Shown here: positions 1-8,584 of the stretch, piece after piece
How the letters are laid out: every line of letters begins with the position of its first letter
Position numbering within the stretch: the stretch's first letter is position 1
NCBI RefSeq assembly: GCF_002407065.1
Contig: NZ_CP023564.1
Span: 1,736,001-1,800,000, forward strand
Source of the DNA: Brachybacterium ginsengisoli
GTDB lineage: Bacteria; Actinomycetota; Actinomycetes; Actinomycetales; Dermabacteraceae
DNA length: 64,000 nt
Reading direction: 5' to 3'
Position numbers and translations under genes: made by a program
The notes under the pieces: model-generated
The model's database searches: none
Seen by the model: only the letters and a program-made list of their open reading frames with translations
Told to the model about the DNA's origin: nothing

Positions 1-870
1 CACGTAGGTGTTGATCACCTCGGAGGTGGGCAGGTTCAGGTCGGTCTGCATGAGATAGACCTTCTCGAAGCCGAGGTTGAAGATGTTCCCGACGGCGAGG
101 ATGAACAGGATCGTGATCACCGGGAGGATCCCGGGGATGTCGATGTGCCGGATCCGCTGGAAGCGGTTCGCGCCGTCCATGCGGGCCGCCTCGTGCAGCG
201 AGGGGTCGATCGCGGTGAGCGCGGCGAGGTAGATGATCATCGAGAAGCCGGCGTTCTGCCAGACGTCCGAGCCGATGTAGAGCGGGCGGAACCACTCCGG
301 GGCGCCCATGAAGAAGATCGGCTGCCCGCCGACGGCGGAGATCAGGTGGTTGACGAGACCCGAGCTCGGGGAGAACAGCAGGTGGATCATGCCCACCACC
401 ACGACCACCGAGATGAACGACGGGGAGTACAGGATCGTCTGCGTGAGCCTCTTGAAGCGCTCGCTGGGCAGCTGGTTGACGATGAGGGCCAGGATGATCG
501 GCACCGGGAAGGCGACGAGCAGGCCGACGGTGTTGATCGTCAGCGTGTTCGCGACGATCCGCCCGAACTGGAAGCTGTGCAGGAAGGTGTCGAAGTGCTG
601 CAGGCCCACCCAGGGGCTCCAGAAGAAGCCGTCGACGGGGTTGTACTCGCGGAACGCGATCTGCGCGCCGTACATCGGCCAGTACTTGAAGACCACGAGG
701 TAGACGAGCGCCGGAGCGAGTAGTACGTATAACTGCCAGCTGTGGAGGATGCGGCGCAGCCGCGATCCTCGCGAGGAGGGCCGGGAGCGGCCGGGCGTCC
801 GCGGCGCGGACTCCTGCGGTGCCCGCGGCACCTTCGGGGTCGGCGGGCCGACGGCGGTGTCGGTGGTCAT
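1..870 (-). CDS. Carbohydrate ABC transporter permease, LplB type (3'-truncated by window edge)
   Basis: Integral membrane subunit of a sugar importer, of the LplB-type class usually seen with complex oligosaccharide systems. The ATG at 870 opens a Pro-rich cytoplasmic tail of about 40 residues. Membrane segments follow, including LYVLLAPALVYLVVF and later SFISVVVVVGMIHLLFSPS. The permease EAA loop (EAARMDGANRFQRIRHIDIP) is near residues 225-245. The visible 290 codons end at STSEVINTYV-like sequence (LPTSEVINTYV), a position that normally has about 30 residues left. The gene starts 3 bases after the LacI stop, so it is cotranscribed with that repressor. Further permease and binding-protein genes probably lie beyond the edge. 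It is a close paralogue in layout of the permease at 23026-24027. The substrate is not visible. Confidence 0.93.
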   Translation of the reverse strand, partial: MTTDTAVGPPTPKVPRAPQESAPRTPGRSRPSSRGSRLRRILHSWQLYVLLAPALVYLVVFKYWPMYGAQIAFREYNPVDGFFWSPWVGLQHFDTFLHSFQFGRIVANTLTINTVGLLVAFPVPIILALIVNQLPSERFKRLTQTILYSPSFISVVVVVGMIHLLFSPSSGLVNHLISAVGGQPIFFMGAPEWFRPLYIGSDVWQNAGFSMIIYLAALTAIDPSLHEAARMDGANRFQRIRHIDIPGILPVITILFILAVGNIFNLGFEKVYLMQTDLNLPTSEVINTYV

Positions 871-873
871 GCG

Positions 874-1893
874 TCAGCGTCCTTTCGGGGGAGCGACGGA
901 TCCGCGATGGATCACGGGGCAGGGGATGGCGTGGGTCTCGGCCGGGGCGGCCGGATCCAGGACGAGCGCGGCGGCGCGCTCGCCCATCGCGAGGAAGGGG
1001 AGCGCCACGGTGGTGAGACCGGGATGGAAGTAGTCGCGCAGGATGTCCTGGTCGTCGTAGCCGACGATCGAGACATCCTCGGGGATGGACAGGCCCATGG
1101 CGGCGATCTCCTGATAGGCGCCGAGCGCGGTGCGGTCGTTGCCGCAGAAGATCGCGGTGGCGGGATCGGCCAGGCCCAGCAGCGCTCGGGCGCCCTCCTG
1201 GCCGCTGGAGTGGATGCCCTCGCCGGCGATGAGGAGATCCGGGTCAGGGGTGATGCCTGCCTCGAGCAGGGCGCGCTCGTACCCGCGACGTCGATCGCGG
1301 GCGGCGGGGATGCCCTCGCCGGGGAAGATGTTGATCATGCCGATGCGGGTGTGGCCGGCCTCCAGGAGGATCCGGGTCGCCTCGTAGCCGCCCGTCTCGT
1401 CGTCGGGGACCACGCTCGGGATGCGCCCGGAGAGGTCCCGGGCGTTGAGCGCCACCGTGCGGGTCTCGAGCGCGGCCTCGGGGACCTCGAGCTCCTTGTG
1501 GTACATCGCCGTGTAGAGGATCCCGCGCACCTGATGGGAGAGCAGGGTGTCGATCGCGGCCGCCTCGAGCAGGGAGTCCCCGCCGGTGTCGACGGTCATC
1601 AGCGTGTTGCCGTCCTCCCAGACCCGGTCCTGGGCGCCCTTGATCATCTGGCCGGAGAAGGGGGAGGTGGCCACGTCGTCGCCGACCAGGCCGATGATCT
1701 CGGAGACGCCCGTCTTCAGGGTCTTGGCCTGGAGGTTCGTCCGGTAGCCGAGGTCGGCGGAGGCCTCGCGGATGCGGTCGGCCGTGGCCTCGGAGGCGCG
1801 ACCCGCGTACCGGCCGCTGAGCACCAGCGAGACGACGGCCTGCGAGACGCCGGCCTTCGCGGCGACGTCGTGCATCGTGGGGCGCTGGGCCAT
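874..1893 (-). CDS. LacI family transcriptional regulator
   Basis: Sugar-responsive repressor, 339 aa, normal LacI length. The N-terminal helix-turn-helix reads MHDVAAKAGVSQAVVSLVLSGRY, followed by the hinge and a periplasmic-binding-protein-like sensor domain (IIGLVGDD near residue 65, FCGNDRTALGAY near 235, VGYDDQDI near 265). I chose the ATG at 1893 over an in-frame start at 1989 because the longer form adds 32 Arg/Pro-rich residues before the HTH. A GAGGAG ribosome site also sits just upstream of 1893. The next gene, the permease, starts 3 bases after the stop. A candidate operator lies 48 bases upstream of the start, consistent with autoregulation. The inducer is unknown. Confidence 0.93.
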   Translation of the reverse strand: MAQRPTMHDVAAKAGVSQAVVSLVLSGRYAGRASEATADRIREASADLGYRTNLQAKTLKTGVSEIIGLVGDDVATSPFSGQMIKGAQDRVWEDGNTLMTVDTGGDSLLEAAAIDTLLSHQVRGILYTAMYHKELEVPEAALETRTVALNARDLSGRIPSVVPDDETGGYEATRILLEAGHTRIGMINIFPGEGIPAARDRRRGYERALLEAGITPDPDLLIAGEGIHSSGQEGARALLGLADPATAIFCGNDRTALGAYQEIAAMGLSIPEDVSIVGYDDQDILRDYFHPGLTTVALPFLAMGERAAALVLDPAAPAETHAIPCPVIHRGSVAPPKGR

Positions 1894-1940
1894 CGTGTGC
1901 TCCTCGTCGGGCGGGCCCGGCCGGCCTCTCGACCGTCGGG

Positions 1941-1956
1941 CGTTATTCGTATGACG
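1941..1956. promoter_or_regulatory. Candidate LacI-type operator
   Basis: The 16-base site CGTTATTCGTATGACG is an imperfect palindrome around a central CG, with outer arms CGT/ACG and inner AT/AT. It has the shape of LacI-family operators and lies just upstream of the LacI gene. Its minus-strand core ATACGAAT is identical to the core of the two sites near 14953 and 15184. Binding is inferred and not shown. Confidence 0.5.
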
Positions 1957-2020
1957 TAGAGAGTGGGGGGTGAGGGGCGCTGTTGTCAAGAGCGCTCCGC
2001 GGAGGACGTCCGGTCGAGGG

Positions 2021-2671
2021 TCAGGCGAGCCCCGACTGGAACGCGAAGACCACCAGCTGAGCGCGGTCGCGGGCGCCGAGCTTGATCATCGCCCGGCTCA
2101 CATGGGTGCGCGCCGTGGCGGGGCTCAGCACCAGGCGCTCGGCGATCTCCTGGTTGGAGAGCCCCTCGGCGACCAGCCCCACGACCTCCGTCTCCCGCGC
2201 GGTGAGATCCCCGAGGCGGGGGTGCGGCGACCGGGCCCGCGGGCGCTCGGCGACGAACTCCGCGATGAGGGTGCGGGTGACGCTCGGGGCGAGCAGCGCA
2301 CCGCCGTCGGCCACCGTGCGGATCGCGTCGAGCAGGGCCGCGGGACTGGTGTCCTTGAGCAGGAAGCCGGAGGCGCCCGCCCGCAGGGCGTCGACGATGT
2401 ACTCGTCGCGCTCGAAGGTGGTCAGGACGATGATCCGGGTGGCGGCGAGCTCGGGACGGGCGGCGATCCTCCGGGTCGCCTCGATGCCGTCGATCCCCGG
2501 CATGCGGATGTCCATGAGGATCACGTCCGGCACGGTCGAGACGGCGCGTTCGACCGCTGCGAGCCCGTCGGCCGCCTCGCCGGCGACGTCGAAGCCGTCC
2601 TCCGTCTCCAGCAGGGTGCGCAGTCCCAGCCGCACCAGGTCCTGGTCGTCCACCAGCAGCACACGGATCAT
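2021..2671 (-). CDS. NarL/LuxR family response regulator
   Basis: Two-component response regulator, 216 aa. The receiver domain (residues 1-120) has the acidic pair DD at 8-9, phospho-acceptor Asp54 in ILMDIRMPG, and the conserved Lys in FLLKDTSP near 103. The LuxR-type HTH is at about 150-210 (LTARETEVVGLVAEGLSNQEIAERL). It is divergent from the histidine kinase at 2780, with 108 bases between them, and is almost certainly its partner. A GATACT hexamer ends six bases before the ATG, the position of a -10 box for a leaderless transcript, and no ribosome site is evident. Target genes cannot be read from the sequence. The neighbouring SHOCT membrane protein is a reasonable candidate. Confidence 0.93.
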   Translation of the reverse strand: MIRVLLVDDQDLVRLGLRTLLETEDGFDVAGEAADGLAAVERAVSTVPDVILMDIRMPGIDGIEATRRIAARPELAATRIIVLTTFERDEYIVDALRAGASGFLLKDTSPAALLDAIRTVADGGALLAPSVTRTLIAEFVAERPRARSPHPRLGDLTARETEVVGLVAEGLSNQEIAERLVLSPATARTHVSRAMIKLGARDRAQLVVFAFQSGLA

Positions 2672-2779
2672 GGGACCAGTATCCGTGCCGCCGGCGGCGG
2701 GCGCCTACGCCCCGGGACGTATCCGGGGCTACGCTCCGAGGGCGGCGACCTGCGGCACGGCTCGAGGGAAGGTGGGGCG

Positions 2780-4030
2780 ATGAGAGCACTGCCCGCCCTT
2801 GTGCACCCTCAGGACCTGAGGCTCATGATCCCGGTGGCGCTGATGGTGGCCGGTGCCCAGCTGTTCGGCGCCCCGGGCCCGTCCTGGCGGGACGGGGACG
2901 GGGCCACGTGGCCCGCGGGCGGTCGTCCTGCGGAGCAGGGTCCGTTCGGGCACGACGGCGGGCCGCCGGGCCTCGCACCGCTCGACCCCGTCGCCCTGCT
3001 GCTCGCCGCATCGGCGGTGCTCGCCATGGGGCTGCGACGCCGACCTCGCGTGGCCGCGCTGCTCTCCACGACGGCGACCGCAGCGCTCCTCGGGCTCGGT
3101 GACCTCGCCGGTCCGGAGCTGCTCGCCGTCGCGATCACCTCCTGGTCCCTCGCCCGACGGGACTCCCCTCCGCGCTCGGCCGTGGTCGCGGGGATCGCCG
3201 GCGGAGTGCTGGTGATCGGGTGCCTGCTGGGCACGGGCCTCTCGGGTGCCTCCGCGGAGGGTCTGCTCGACGCACTGCTCGCCTCGCTCCCGGTCGCGGC
3301 CTGGGTGGTGGTGCCCTTCCTCGTCGGTCTCGTGCGCTCGCTGAGCGTCGAGGCGAACAGGCGTCGCCGGGCGGAGGAGGAGCGCCGGGTGCTGGACGCG
3401 GAACGGGTGCGGCTCGCCTCCGAGGTGCACGACGTGGTGGGGCACGGACTCGCCGCGATCCAGATGCAGGCGGAGATCGCTCTGCATGTCGCCGACCGTC
3501 GGCCCGAGCAGGCGCTCGAGTCGCTGCAGGTGATCAGCCGGGCGAGCGCCGAAGCCCTCGCCGAGCTGCGGGCGACGCTCGCCGAGATCGCGCCGGACAT
3601 CGCGGCCCAGGACGCCCGCGCCACGACCCCGGGACTCGAACGACTCGGCGACCTGTGCGGACGGATGCGTGAGGCGGGCATCGCCGTGGATCTCGAGATG
3701 CCCCCTCCACCGTCGGAGGGTTCGAGGCGCGGCACGCTGTCGCTCGCGGCGGACGTCGCCGCGTACCGGATCGTCCAGGAGTCCCTGACCAACGTCGTCA
3801 AGCACGCGGCCGAACGCCGCGCCGCGGTACGGGTCCGCACGGGTGAGGACGGGCTCGAGATCCTGGTGCGCAGCTCCGCGGCGCCTGCGACGCAGGTGGT
3901 CCCGGGCTTCGGCATCGCGGGGATGCAGCGGCGCGCGGCAGATGTGGGCGGCAGCTGCGAGGTGGACGTGCGCGGGCGCGAGGTGGTCGTGCGGGGGCTG
4001 CTGCCGTACGTCGACCGACGCAGAGGATGA
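2780..4030 (+). CDS. NarL-type sensor histidine kinase (HisKA_3/HATPase_c)
   Basis: Membrane sensor kinase, 416 aa. Five or six hydrophobic segments fill residues 15-195. A dimerization/phosphoacceptor helix follows, with the H-box LASEVHDVVGHGLAAIQ; the phosphorylated His is residue 217. The ATPase domain has the N-box YRIVQESLTNVVKHA near 326 and a G-rich stretch PGFGIAGMQRRA near 375. The usual DDGxG motif between them is replaced by RSSAAPA, a variation I believe occurs in some actinobacterial NarL-type kinases. The ATG at 2780 follows GGAAGG; reading frame continues far upstream, but that part is low-complexity Arg/Gly sequence antisense to the regulator gene. Divergent from its regulator. 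The SHOCT gene follows after 73 bases. Confidence 0.9.
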   Translation: MRALPALVHPQDLRLMIPVALMVAGAQLFGAPGPSWRDGDGATWPAGGRPAEQGPFGHDGGPPGLAPLDPVALLLAASAVLAMGLRRRPRVAALLSTTATAALLGLGDLAGPELLAVAITSWSLARRDSPPRSAVVAGIAGGVLVIGCLLGTGLSGASAEGLLDALLASLPVAAWVVVPFLVGLVRSLSVEANRRRRAEEERRVLDAERVRLASEVHDVVGHGLAAIQMQAEIALHVADRRPEQALESLQVISRASAEALAELRATLAEIAPDIAAQDARATTPGLERLGDLCGRMREAGIAVDLEMPPPPSEGSRRGTLSLAADVAAYRIVQESLTNVVKHAAERRAAVRVRTGEDGLEILVRSSAAPATQVVPGFGIAGMQRRAADVGGSCEVDVRGREVVVRGLLPYVDRRRG

Positions 4031-4103
4031 GCCGCTCCCGGGCCGATGCCCGGGCGCTCGCCCCGACGGAGGCTGGGTGCACCTTCAACCGAGAGGATCT
4101 CTC

Positions 4104-4370
4104 ATGCTCACCGAGACCACGACCCAGCTCATCGTCCACGGACCCTACGAGGACGGCGCGCTGCACGGCGGCTTCTTCCCCGTCTTCCCGTTCCTGTTCC
4201 TGCTCGTGCTGGTGGCGCTCTTCGTCCTCGCCGGGATGCGGCGTCGGCGATGGCACGCCGCCGCTCCTCGCCGCGAGGCCGAGACCGCGCTGGGCGAGCG
4301 CTTCGCCCGGGGCGAGATCGACGAGGACGAGTACCGCACCCGTCGTGCGGTGCTGCGCGAGAAGGGCTGA
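4104..4370 (+). CDS. Small SHOCT-domain membrane protein
   Basis: An 88-aa protein with one strong membrane helix (FFPVFPFLFLLVLVALFVLAG, residues about 29-49), a basic RRRRW stop-transfer patch, and a C-terminal SHOCT motif (LGERFARGEIDEDEYRTRRAVL). SHOCT domains are short oligomerization or anchoring tails of unknown biochemical role. In actinobacteria such small proteins often sit beside liaRS-like two-component systems, as here. GAGAGGA lies 6 bases before the ATG. Cotranscription with the kinase is likely but there are 73 bases between them. A strong hairpin terminator follows. Confidence 0.85.
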   Translation: MLTETTTQLIVHGPYEDGALHGGFFPVFPFLFLLVLVALFVLAGMRRRRWHAAAPRREAETALGERFARGEIDEDEYRTRRAVLREKG

Positions 4371-4383
4371 ACGCCCGGACGCG

Positions 4384-4419
4384 GCGCGGGCCCGAGGCAG
4401 TGACGCCTCGGGCCCGCGC
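4384..4419. terminator. Bidirectional intrinsic-type terminator hairpin
   Basis: Perfect 15-bp stem (arm GCGCGGGCCCGAGGC) with a 6-base loop between two convergent genes that end at 4370 and 4425. There is no U-tract, as is usual in GC-rich actinobacteria. It could serve both strands. Confidence 0.8.
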
Positions 4420-4424
4420 GGTCG

Positions 4425-5834
4425 TCAGATCCCCGAGACGGACAGACCGAACTGTGCGAGCAGCGCCGACCCGACATAGGTGCCGACGAACACGAAGATC
4501 GCCGTGATCGCGACCTTCCAGGAGGTCTTCGACAGATCCACCAGACGGTCGGCGACGCTGATCCCGGCGACAGCGAGGATCGGCGTGGTCAGGGAGAGGA
4601 AGTCGACCGCGCCGATCGCGTCGACGAAGCCGCTCCAGGCCAGGCAGCCGGCGAGGGAGACGAGCGAGACCCAGCCCAGGACCGGGAAGTCCCTCACCAC
4701 CGGCAGGCGGCTCAGGGCCATCAGGTCCCCGATCACCAGTCCGAGCAGGGAGAACAGCCACAGCGTGGCGAGCCCGCCGAGGGTGAGGGCGGTGATCGGG
4801 GTGGCAGCGGGATCCACCCAGAGCTTCATCTGCTGGGTGAACAGCACGAGGGCGACCGAGAGCAGCAGGACCGCCATGAACATCCCGTAGCGCTTGGCGC
4901 CGAAGAGCTCTGCGGAGGTCGGCGCGGTCTTCGTGCCGTCAGCGGCCGCGCCACCGGAGCGGACTGTCGAGGCTCCGCCCGAGCTCGGGAGGCGGTCCTT
5001 GCCGCGCATCATGAGGTTGTACATCGCGCGCTGCAGCGGGACGGCCAGGAAGACCATCGTGTAGGTGCCGATGAAGCTGGTCAGGAGCTGGCTCGCCGCG
5101 GCGTAGGAGAGGATCGTGTCCTGCATCTCGGGCACCTGGGCGGCGAGCGTCGAGGAGGACGCGGTCATCATCGAGGCCGAGCCCATGCCCGAGGCGATCG
5201 CGAGCGACCGGACGTCGAGTCCGGTGCCGAGCAGGATCGGGGCCAGGAACGAGAAGAACAGCGCTCCGAACAGCGTGCCGATGAGGTAGATGGAGAGCAC
5301 GCCGCGGCCGGGATCGGAGTTCAGCGTGTACTTCTCGGTGATGTAGGCGAGCTCGCCCTCGCGGCCGAGGCCCAGGGTGGAGCCGATCGCGTGACGACGC
5401 AGACCGAGCATCAGGGCGATCGGCAGGCCCAGCACGACGGTGCCGAGGTTGCCGAGCTCCTGCAGCAGGAACACCCAGCCGATCGAGAGGATCTCTCCCA
5501 GGCGCGGGGCGACGTCCGCGCCGTAGCGCGCCATGAGGGGCAGCATGATGATGATCAGGAACGCGCCCGAGAAGGCGACGTTGCGGGGAGAGTAGACCCG
5601 CCGCAGGATGCCGCGGCGCAGGATCGGGATCCCCAGCACCATCGTGAGGACCACCGCGAACACCAGAGGGAGCACGGTCAGGGTGATCCTCGGCGTCACC
5701 TGCAGAGCCTGGATGCCGATGCCCTCGGCGACGACGATGGTCAGCAGCACGAGCGCCAGCAGCAGCACCATGTCCAGGCCGACACCGCGTCGGTGCTGCG
5801 ACCGGGCCGCGGTCGACGGGGGAGCGGTGGTCAT
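4425..5834 (-). CDS. DUF3100-type multi-pass membrane protein, putative transporter
   Basis: A 469-aa inner-membrane protein with about 11-12 hydrophobic helices, such as LDMVLLLALVLLTIVVAEGIG near the N-terminus. A soluble Ser/Gly/Ala-rich loop near residues 280-320 splits it into two halves. The helix with GMGSASMMTASSSTLAAQ is small-residue rich and may line a pore. I recognise it as DUF3100-like. The family has no established reaction, but its members often accompany M20 amidohydrolases. Here the ATG overlaps the stop of the M20 gene by 4 bases (ATGA), so the two are translationally coupled. The pairing suggests uptake or release of an N-acylated compound or its hydrolysis product, by loose analogy with the AbgT/AbgAB p-aminobenzoyl-glutamate system. 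That is inference. Confidence 0.85.
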   Translation of the reverse strand: MTTAPPSTAARSQHRRGVGLDMVLLLALVLLTIVVAEGIGIQALQVTPRITLTVLPLVFAVVLTMVLGIPILRRGILRRVYSPRNVAFSGAFLIIIMLPLMARYGADVAPRLGEILSIGWVFLLQELGNLGTVVLGLPIALMLGLRRHAIGSTLGLGREGELAYITEKYTLNSDPGRGVLSIYLIGTLFGALFFSFLAPILLGTGLDVRSLAIASGMGSASMMTASSSTLAAQVPEMQDTILSYAAASQLLTSFIGTYTMVFLAVPLQRAMYNLMMRGKDRLPSSGGASTVRSGGAAADGTKTAPTSAELFGAKRYGMFMAVLLLSVALVLFTQQMKLWVDPAATPITALTLGGLATLWLFSLLGLVIGDLMALSRLPVVRDFPVLGWVSLVSLAGCLAWSGFVDAIGAVDFLSLTTPILAVAGISVADRLVDLSKTSWKVAITAIFVFVGTYVGSALLAQFGLSVSGI

Positions 5835-7159
5835 CGGGTCTCCTGGGAGGATTCGGAGGGGCGCTGCGCGGGGAGCGCCTGGTCGGGGACGGGCGCGATC
5901 GCGGCGATGGTCTCGACGTAGTCGGCATAGCTGCGGCGGGGAAGAGGGGAGGGCAGGTGCGACCCCATCGTGAGGAGGGTGCGGGCGAGCAGGCGAGGGA
6001 CCGCGATCAGCACGTGCTCGGGATCGACCATCCGGAAGTCCCGGCCGTGGATGGTGCCGTCGAAGCCTCCGTAGGACAGCTGGACCGTCGGCATCATGAA
6101 CGACAGGTCGCCGGCGTCTCCCGCCGCGGCGATGGCGCCTCGGTCGTCGATGAGCCGGGTGATCCGATCGTCGGCCTCGAACGCTTCGCGGAAGGCGCCG
6201 TTCAGGGTGCGGTCCTGGACGAAGGGCAGGTAGCCCATCTCGGTCGTGATGCGCACGGTGCCGCCGAGGGCGGCGGCGCAGCCCTCGGCGGCGCGGTCCA
6301 CGCGTGCGGCGACCTCGCCGAGATAGGCGAGATCGGTGGAGCGGACATCGGTGCCGACGGTGACGCGGTGAGGGACCACGTTGGTCGTCATCTCGGTGGA
6401 GGGGATGACGGGGTTGATCCGCACCAGCACGTCCTCGCGCAGCTGCTGACGGGCCAGACCCAGCGCGGTGGTGAACAGGGTCGCCATCGCGTACGCGTTG
6501 GTCCCGCTGAAGGGGTCCAGTCCCGCATGGGAGGCGACGCCCTCGAACTCGACCGTCTTGTAGAGGAAGCCGGCCAGATCGCAGTCGATCTCGATCGTCG
6601 GCCCGTCCTGCAGCCCGCCGATGGCGTGGAGGCACACGGCGGCATCGATGTCGTCGAACACCCCGAGCATCATCGCCTCGGGCTTGCCCCCGAACCATGT
6701 GATCTCGCCGTCCTCGCGGAGCTGCTCCCGGTGGGCGAGGTCGACGAACTCCTCCGCAGGGACGAACACGAAGCTGAGGTCCACATCCGCCCGCTCCCAG
6801 TCGCCGGAACTGACGAGCTGCGCGAAGACGCTCAGCGCGATGCCGACCTGGGTGTGGTGACCGCAGGCGTGCACGGCTCCGGTGGCGGGATCGGCGTCGG
6901 GATGAGCGGGGGAGATCACGGCGTCGAGCTCGGCGACGACGGCGAGGCGGCGACGCTCGGGATCGTCGGGGGCTGCGGAGGGGAGGGTGACCTTGAGCCC
7001 GGTGGTCGAGAAGCGCTCGACGGCGAGCCCGTCGCCGTGCCGGAGCAGGAACTGCTCGACGGCCGCCGCGGTGCGGTGCTCGGAATAGCCGAGCTCCGGG
7101 TGCTCCCAGAGATCGGTGACGAGGGCGAGGACCTCGGAAGAGAGGGGATCGGCATGCAT
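5831..7159 (-). CDS. M20 family metallo-amidohydrolase
   Basis: Cytoplasmic metal-dependent amidase/carboxypeptidase, 442 aa, typical of the AbgB/HipO-like M20D branch. Visible markers: HPELGYSEHRTAAAVEQFL near residue 20, the metal motif AVHACGHHTQVGIAL near 100, the acidic pair PAEEFVDLA near 135, CLHAIGGL near 172, and a dimerization region with VEFEGVASHAGLDPFSGTNA near 205-225. The ATG at 7159 is followed at once by family-typical sequence, though its ribosome site is weak (GGAG about 10 bases upstream). It is the first gene of a two-gene unit with the DUF3100 membrane protein. The substrate is probably an N-acyl amino acid or peptide-like amide, but I cannot specify it. Confidence 0.9.
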   Translation of the reverse strand: MHADPLSSEVLALVTDLWEHPELGYSEHRTAAAVEQFLLRHGDGLAVERFSTTGLKVTLPSAAPDDPERRRLAVVAELDAVISPAHPDADPATGAVHACGHHTQVGIALSVFAQLVSSGDWERADVDLSFVFVPAEEFVDLAHREQLREDGEITWFGGKPEAMMLGVFDDIDAAVCLHAIGGLQDGPTIEIDCDLAGFLYKTVEFEGVASHAGLDPFSGTNAYAMATLFTTALGLARQQLREDVLVRINPVIPSTEMTTNVVPHRVTVGTDVRSTDLAYLGEVAARVDRAAEGCAAALGGTVRITTEMGYLPFVQDRTLNGAFREAFEADDRITRLIDDRGAIAAAGDAGDLSFMMPTVQLSYGGFDGTIHGRDFRMVDPEHVLIAVPRLLARTLLTMGSHLPSPLPRRSYADYVETIAAIAPVPDQALPAQRPSESSQETR

Positions 7160-7528
7160 GGCGGGGGAGCAGCTCCTGGGCGGGTCGAGGGGACGCTGCG
7201 CACACCTCAGCCGACGCACGCAGGGACGGCTCAGTGCGTCGAGTCCGACCCTCGGAACTCTAGGGCAAGGCCGCGGAACCGGCGCGGACCGCCCACGCCC
7301 GAGCTCGACCGAGGCGGTCCTGCCCGGCGAGCAGGGGACGGGCGGATCACGGACTCCTGCCCGGTGCATGAACACTCGCGGATCCGTGACGGGTATGCCC
7401 GATCTTCCCGTTGAACAGTGCTTACCGTTCCCGGTGGGCGTTCGCACGCCCACGGCGCTCGGAGACATGGGGCGGGACGACGACGCCATCGCCACAGTGC
7501 CCGCCCCGTCGACTCCGAGGAGACCCTC
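7160..7528. other. 369-bp divergent intergenic region
   Basis: It separates the minus-strand amidohydrolase (start 7159) from the plus-strand exported phosphatase-fold gene (start 7529), so it must hold both promoters. A weak minus-strand -10-like TAGAGT lies at 7257-7262. No convincing -35 partner, operator palindrome, RNA gene or small coding sequence is visible. Confidence 0.5.
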
Positions 7529-8470
7529 ATGACCAGCCCCCTGAACCGCCGCACGATCCTGTCCGGACTCGGTGCCGCCGCCGGGATGACCGCCGTCGCG
7601 GCCCTCGCCGGCCCGGCCTCCGCCGAGACCCGTGGGGAGGGAGAGGCGCTCATCGGGAAGGCGAAGCGCGACCAGCTGCACGTGATGACCTTCAACATCC
7701 GCCTGGAGCGGGGCACGGCGACCCAGCCCGGCGAGGCGGATCACTGGCCGGACCGTCGGCCCGTCCTCGTGGACCTGCTCGAGCGCGAGCAGCCCACCCT
7801 GCTCGGGGTGCAGGAGGCCAAGTACATCCAGCTCTCCGCCGTGGAGGAGGCGCTGCCCCGCCATCGGATGATCGGGTACGGCCGTCAGGGCGGCAGCAAG
7901 GACGAGTACTCCGCGATCTTCTACGACGCGACCCGCCTGGAGGTTCTCTCCTGGGACCAGTTCTGGCTCTCGGACACCCCCGAGGTGATCGGTTCGGTCA
8001 GCTGGGGGAACACGGTCACCCGCATCGTGGTGTGGGCGCGCCTGCGCGATCTGGTCAGCGGGGCGGAGTTCGCCATGATCAACACCCACTTCGATCACCA
8101 GTCCGAGCCGGCGCGGATCAAGAGCGCCCAGGCGATGATCGACCTCTTCGAGGGCGGCGAGCTCGACGCCCTGCCCACCCTGGTCACCGGCGACTTCAAC
8201 TCTCCCGCCCACAACTCCGGCGGGTACACCACCCTGGTGACCGACGGGCCCACGCTCGACACCTGGGACGTCGCCCAGGAGCAGGTGACCCCGGCCTGGG
8301 GGACCTTCCCCGGCTACAAGGATCCGGTCGAGGGCGCCGATCGCATCGACTGGGTGCTCAGCACCCCGGACGTCACCACCCTCCGTGCCGCCATCAACGT
8401 CTCCACGGACAGCAGCGGACGCTACCCCTCCGACCACGCGCCGGTGCAGGCGCTCGTCACCCTGCCCTGA
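7529..8470 (+). CDS. Tat-exported endonuclease/exonuclease/phosphatase family protein
   Basis: A 313-aa exported hydrolase. The N-terminus is a twin-arginine signal (NRRTILSGLGAAAGM, hydrophobic core, then PASA cleavage near residue 32). The mature part has the EEP fold motifs in order: VMTFNIRLE (metal-site Asn), LGVQEAKY (metal-binding Glu), INTHFDH, VTGDFNS (catalytic Asp/Asn) and the terminal SDHAPV His. All catalytic positions look intact. Similar secreted proteins act on nucleic acids, phospholipids or sugar phosphates; the true substrate is not deducible. GAGGAGA sits 5 bases before the ATG. A hairpin after the stop suggests a monocistronic unit. Confidence 0.9.
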   Translation: MTSPLNRRTILSGLGAAAGMTAVAALAGPASAETRGEGEALIGKAKRDQLHVMTFNIRLERGTATQPGEADHWPDRRPVLVDLLEREQPTLLGVQEAKYIQLSAVEEALPRHRMIGYGRQGGSKDEYSAIFYDATRLEVLSWDQFWLSDTPEVIGSVSWGNTVTRIVVWARLRDLVSGAEFAMINTHFDHQSEPARIKSAQAMIDLFEGGELDALPTLVTGDFNSPAHNSGGYTTLVTDGPTLDTWDVAQEQVTPAWGTFPGYKDPVEGADRIDWVLSTPDVTTLRAAINVSTDSSGRYPSDHAPVQALVTLP

Positions 8471-8517
8471 GCGAGGGAGGTCGGTCCCGAGTCCCCGAAC
8501 GGGGTGCGGGCCGGGAG

Positions 8518-8545
8518 GCCGGGTGCCACCATGGGGGCACCCGGC
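8518..8545 (+). terminator. Terminator-like hairpin after the EEP gene
   Basis: Perfect 10-bp stem GCCGGGTGCC/GGCACCCGGC with an 8-base loop, 48 bases after the EEP stop and 40 bases before the next start. No U-tract. It may separate the two transcription units. Confidence 0.6.
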
Positions 8546-8584
8546 GTCCCTCGGCGCCGTCCGGCGAAGGGAGACGGTCCGACG

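Noticed and set aside
1970-2779. Long upstream extension of the histidine kinase reading frame
   Set aside because: It is antisense to the response regulator and has low-complexity Arg/Gly/Asp composition; the kinase has a good start at 2780 with a ribosome site.
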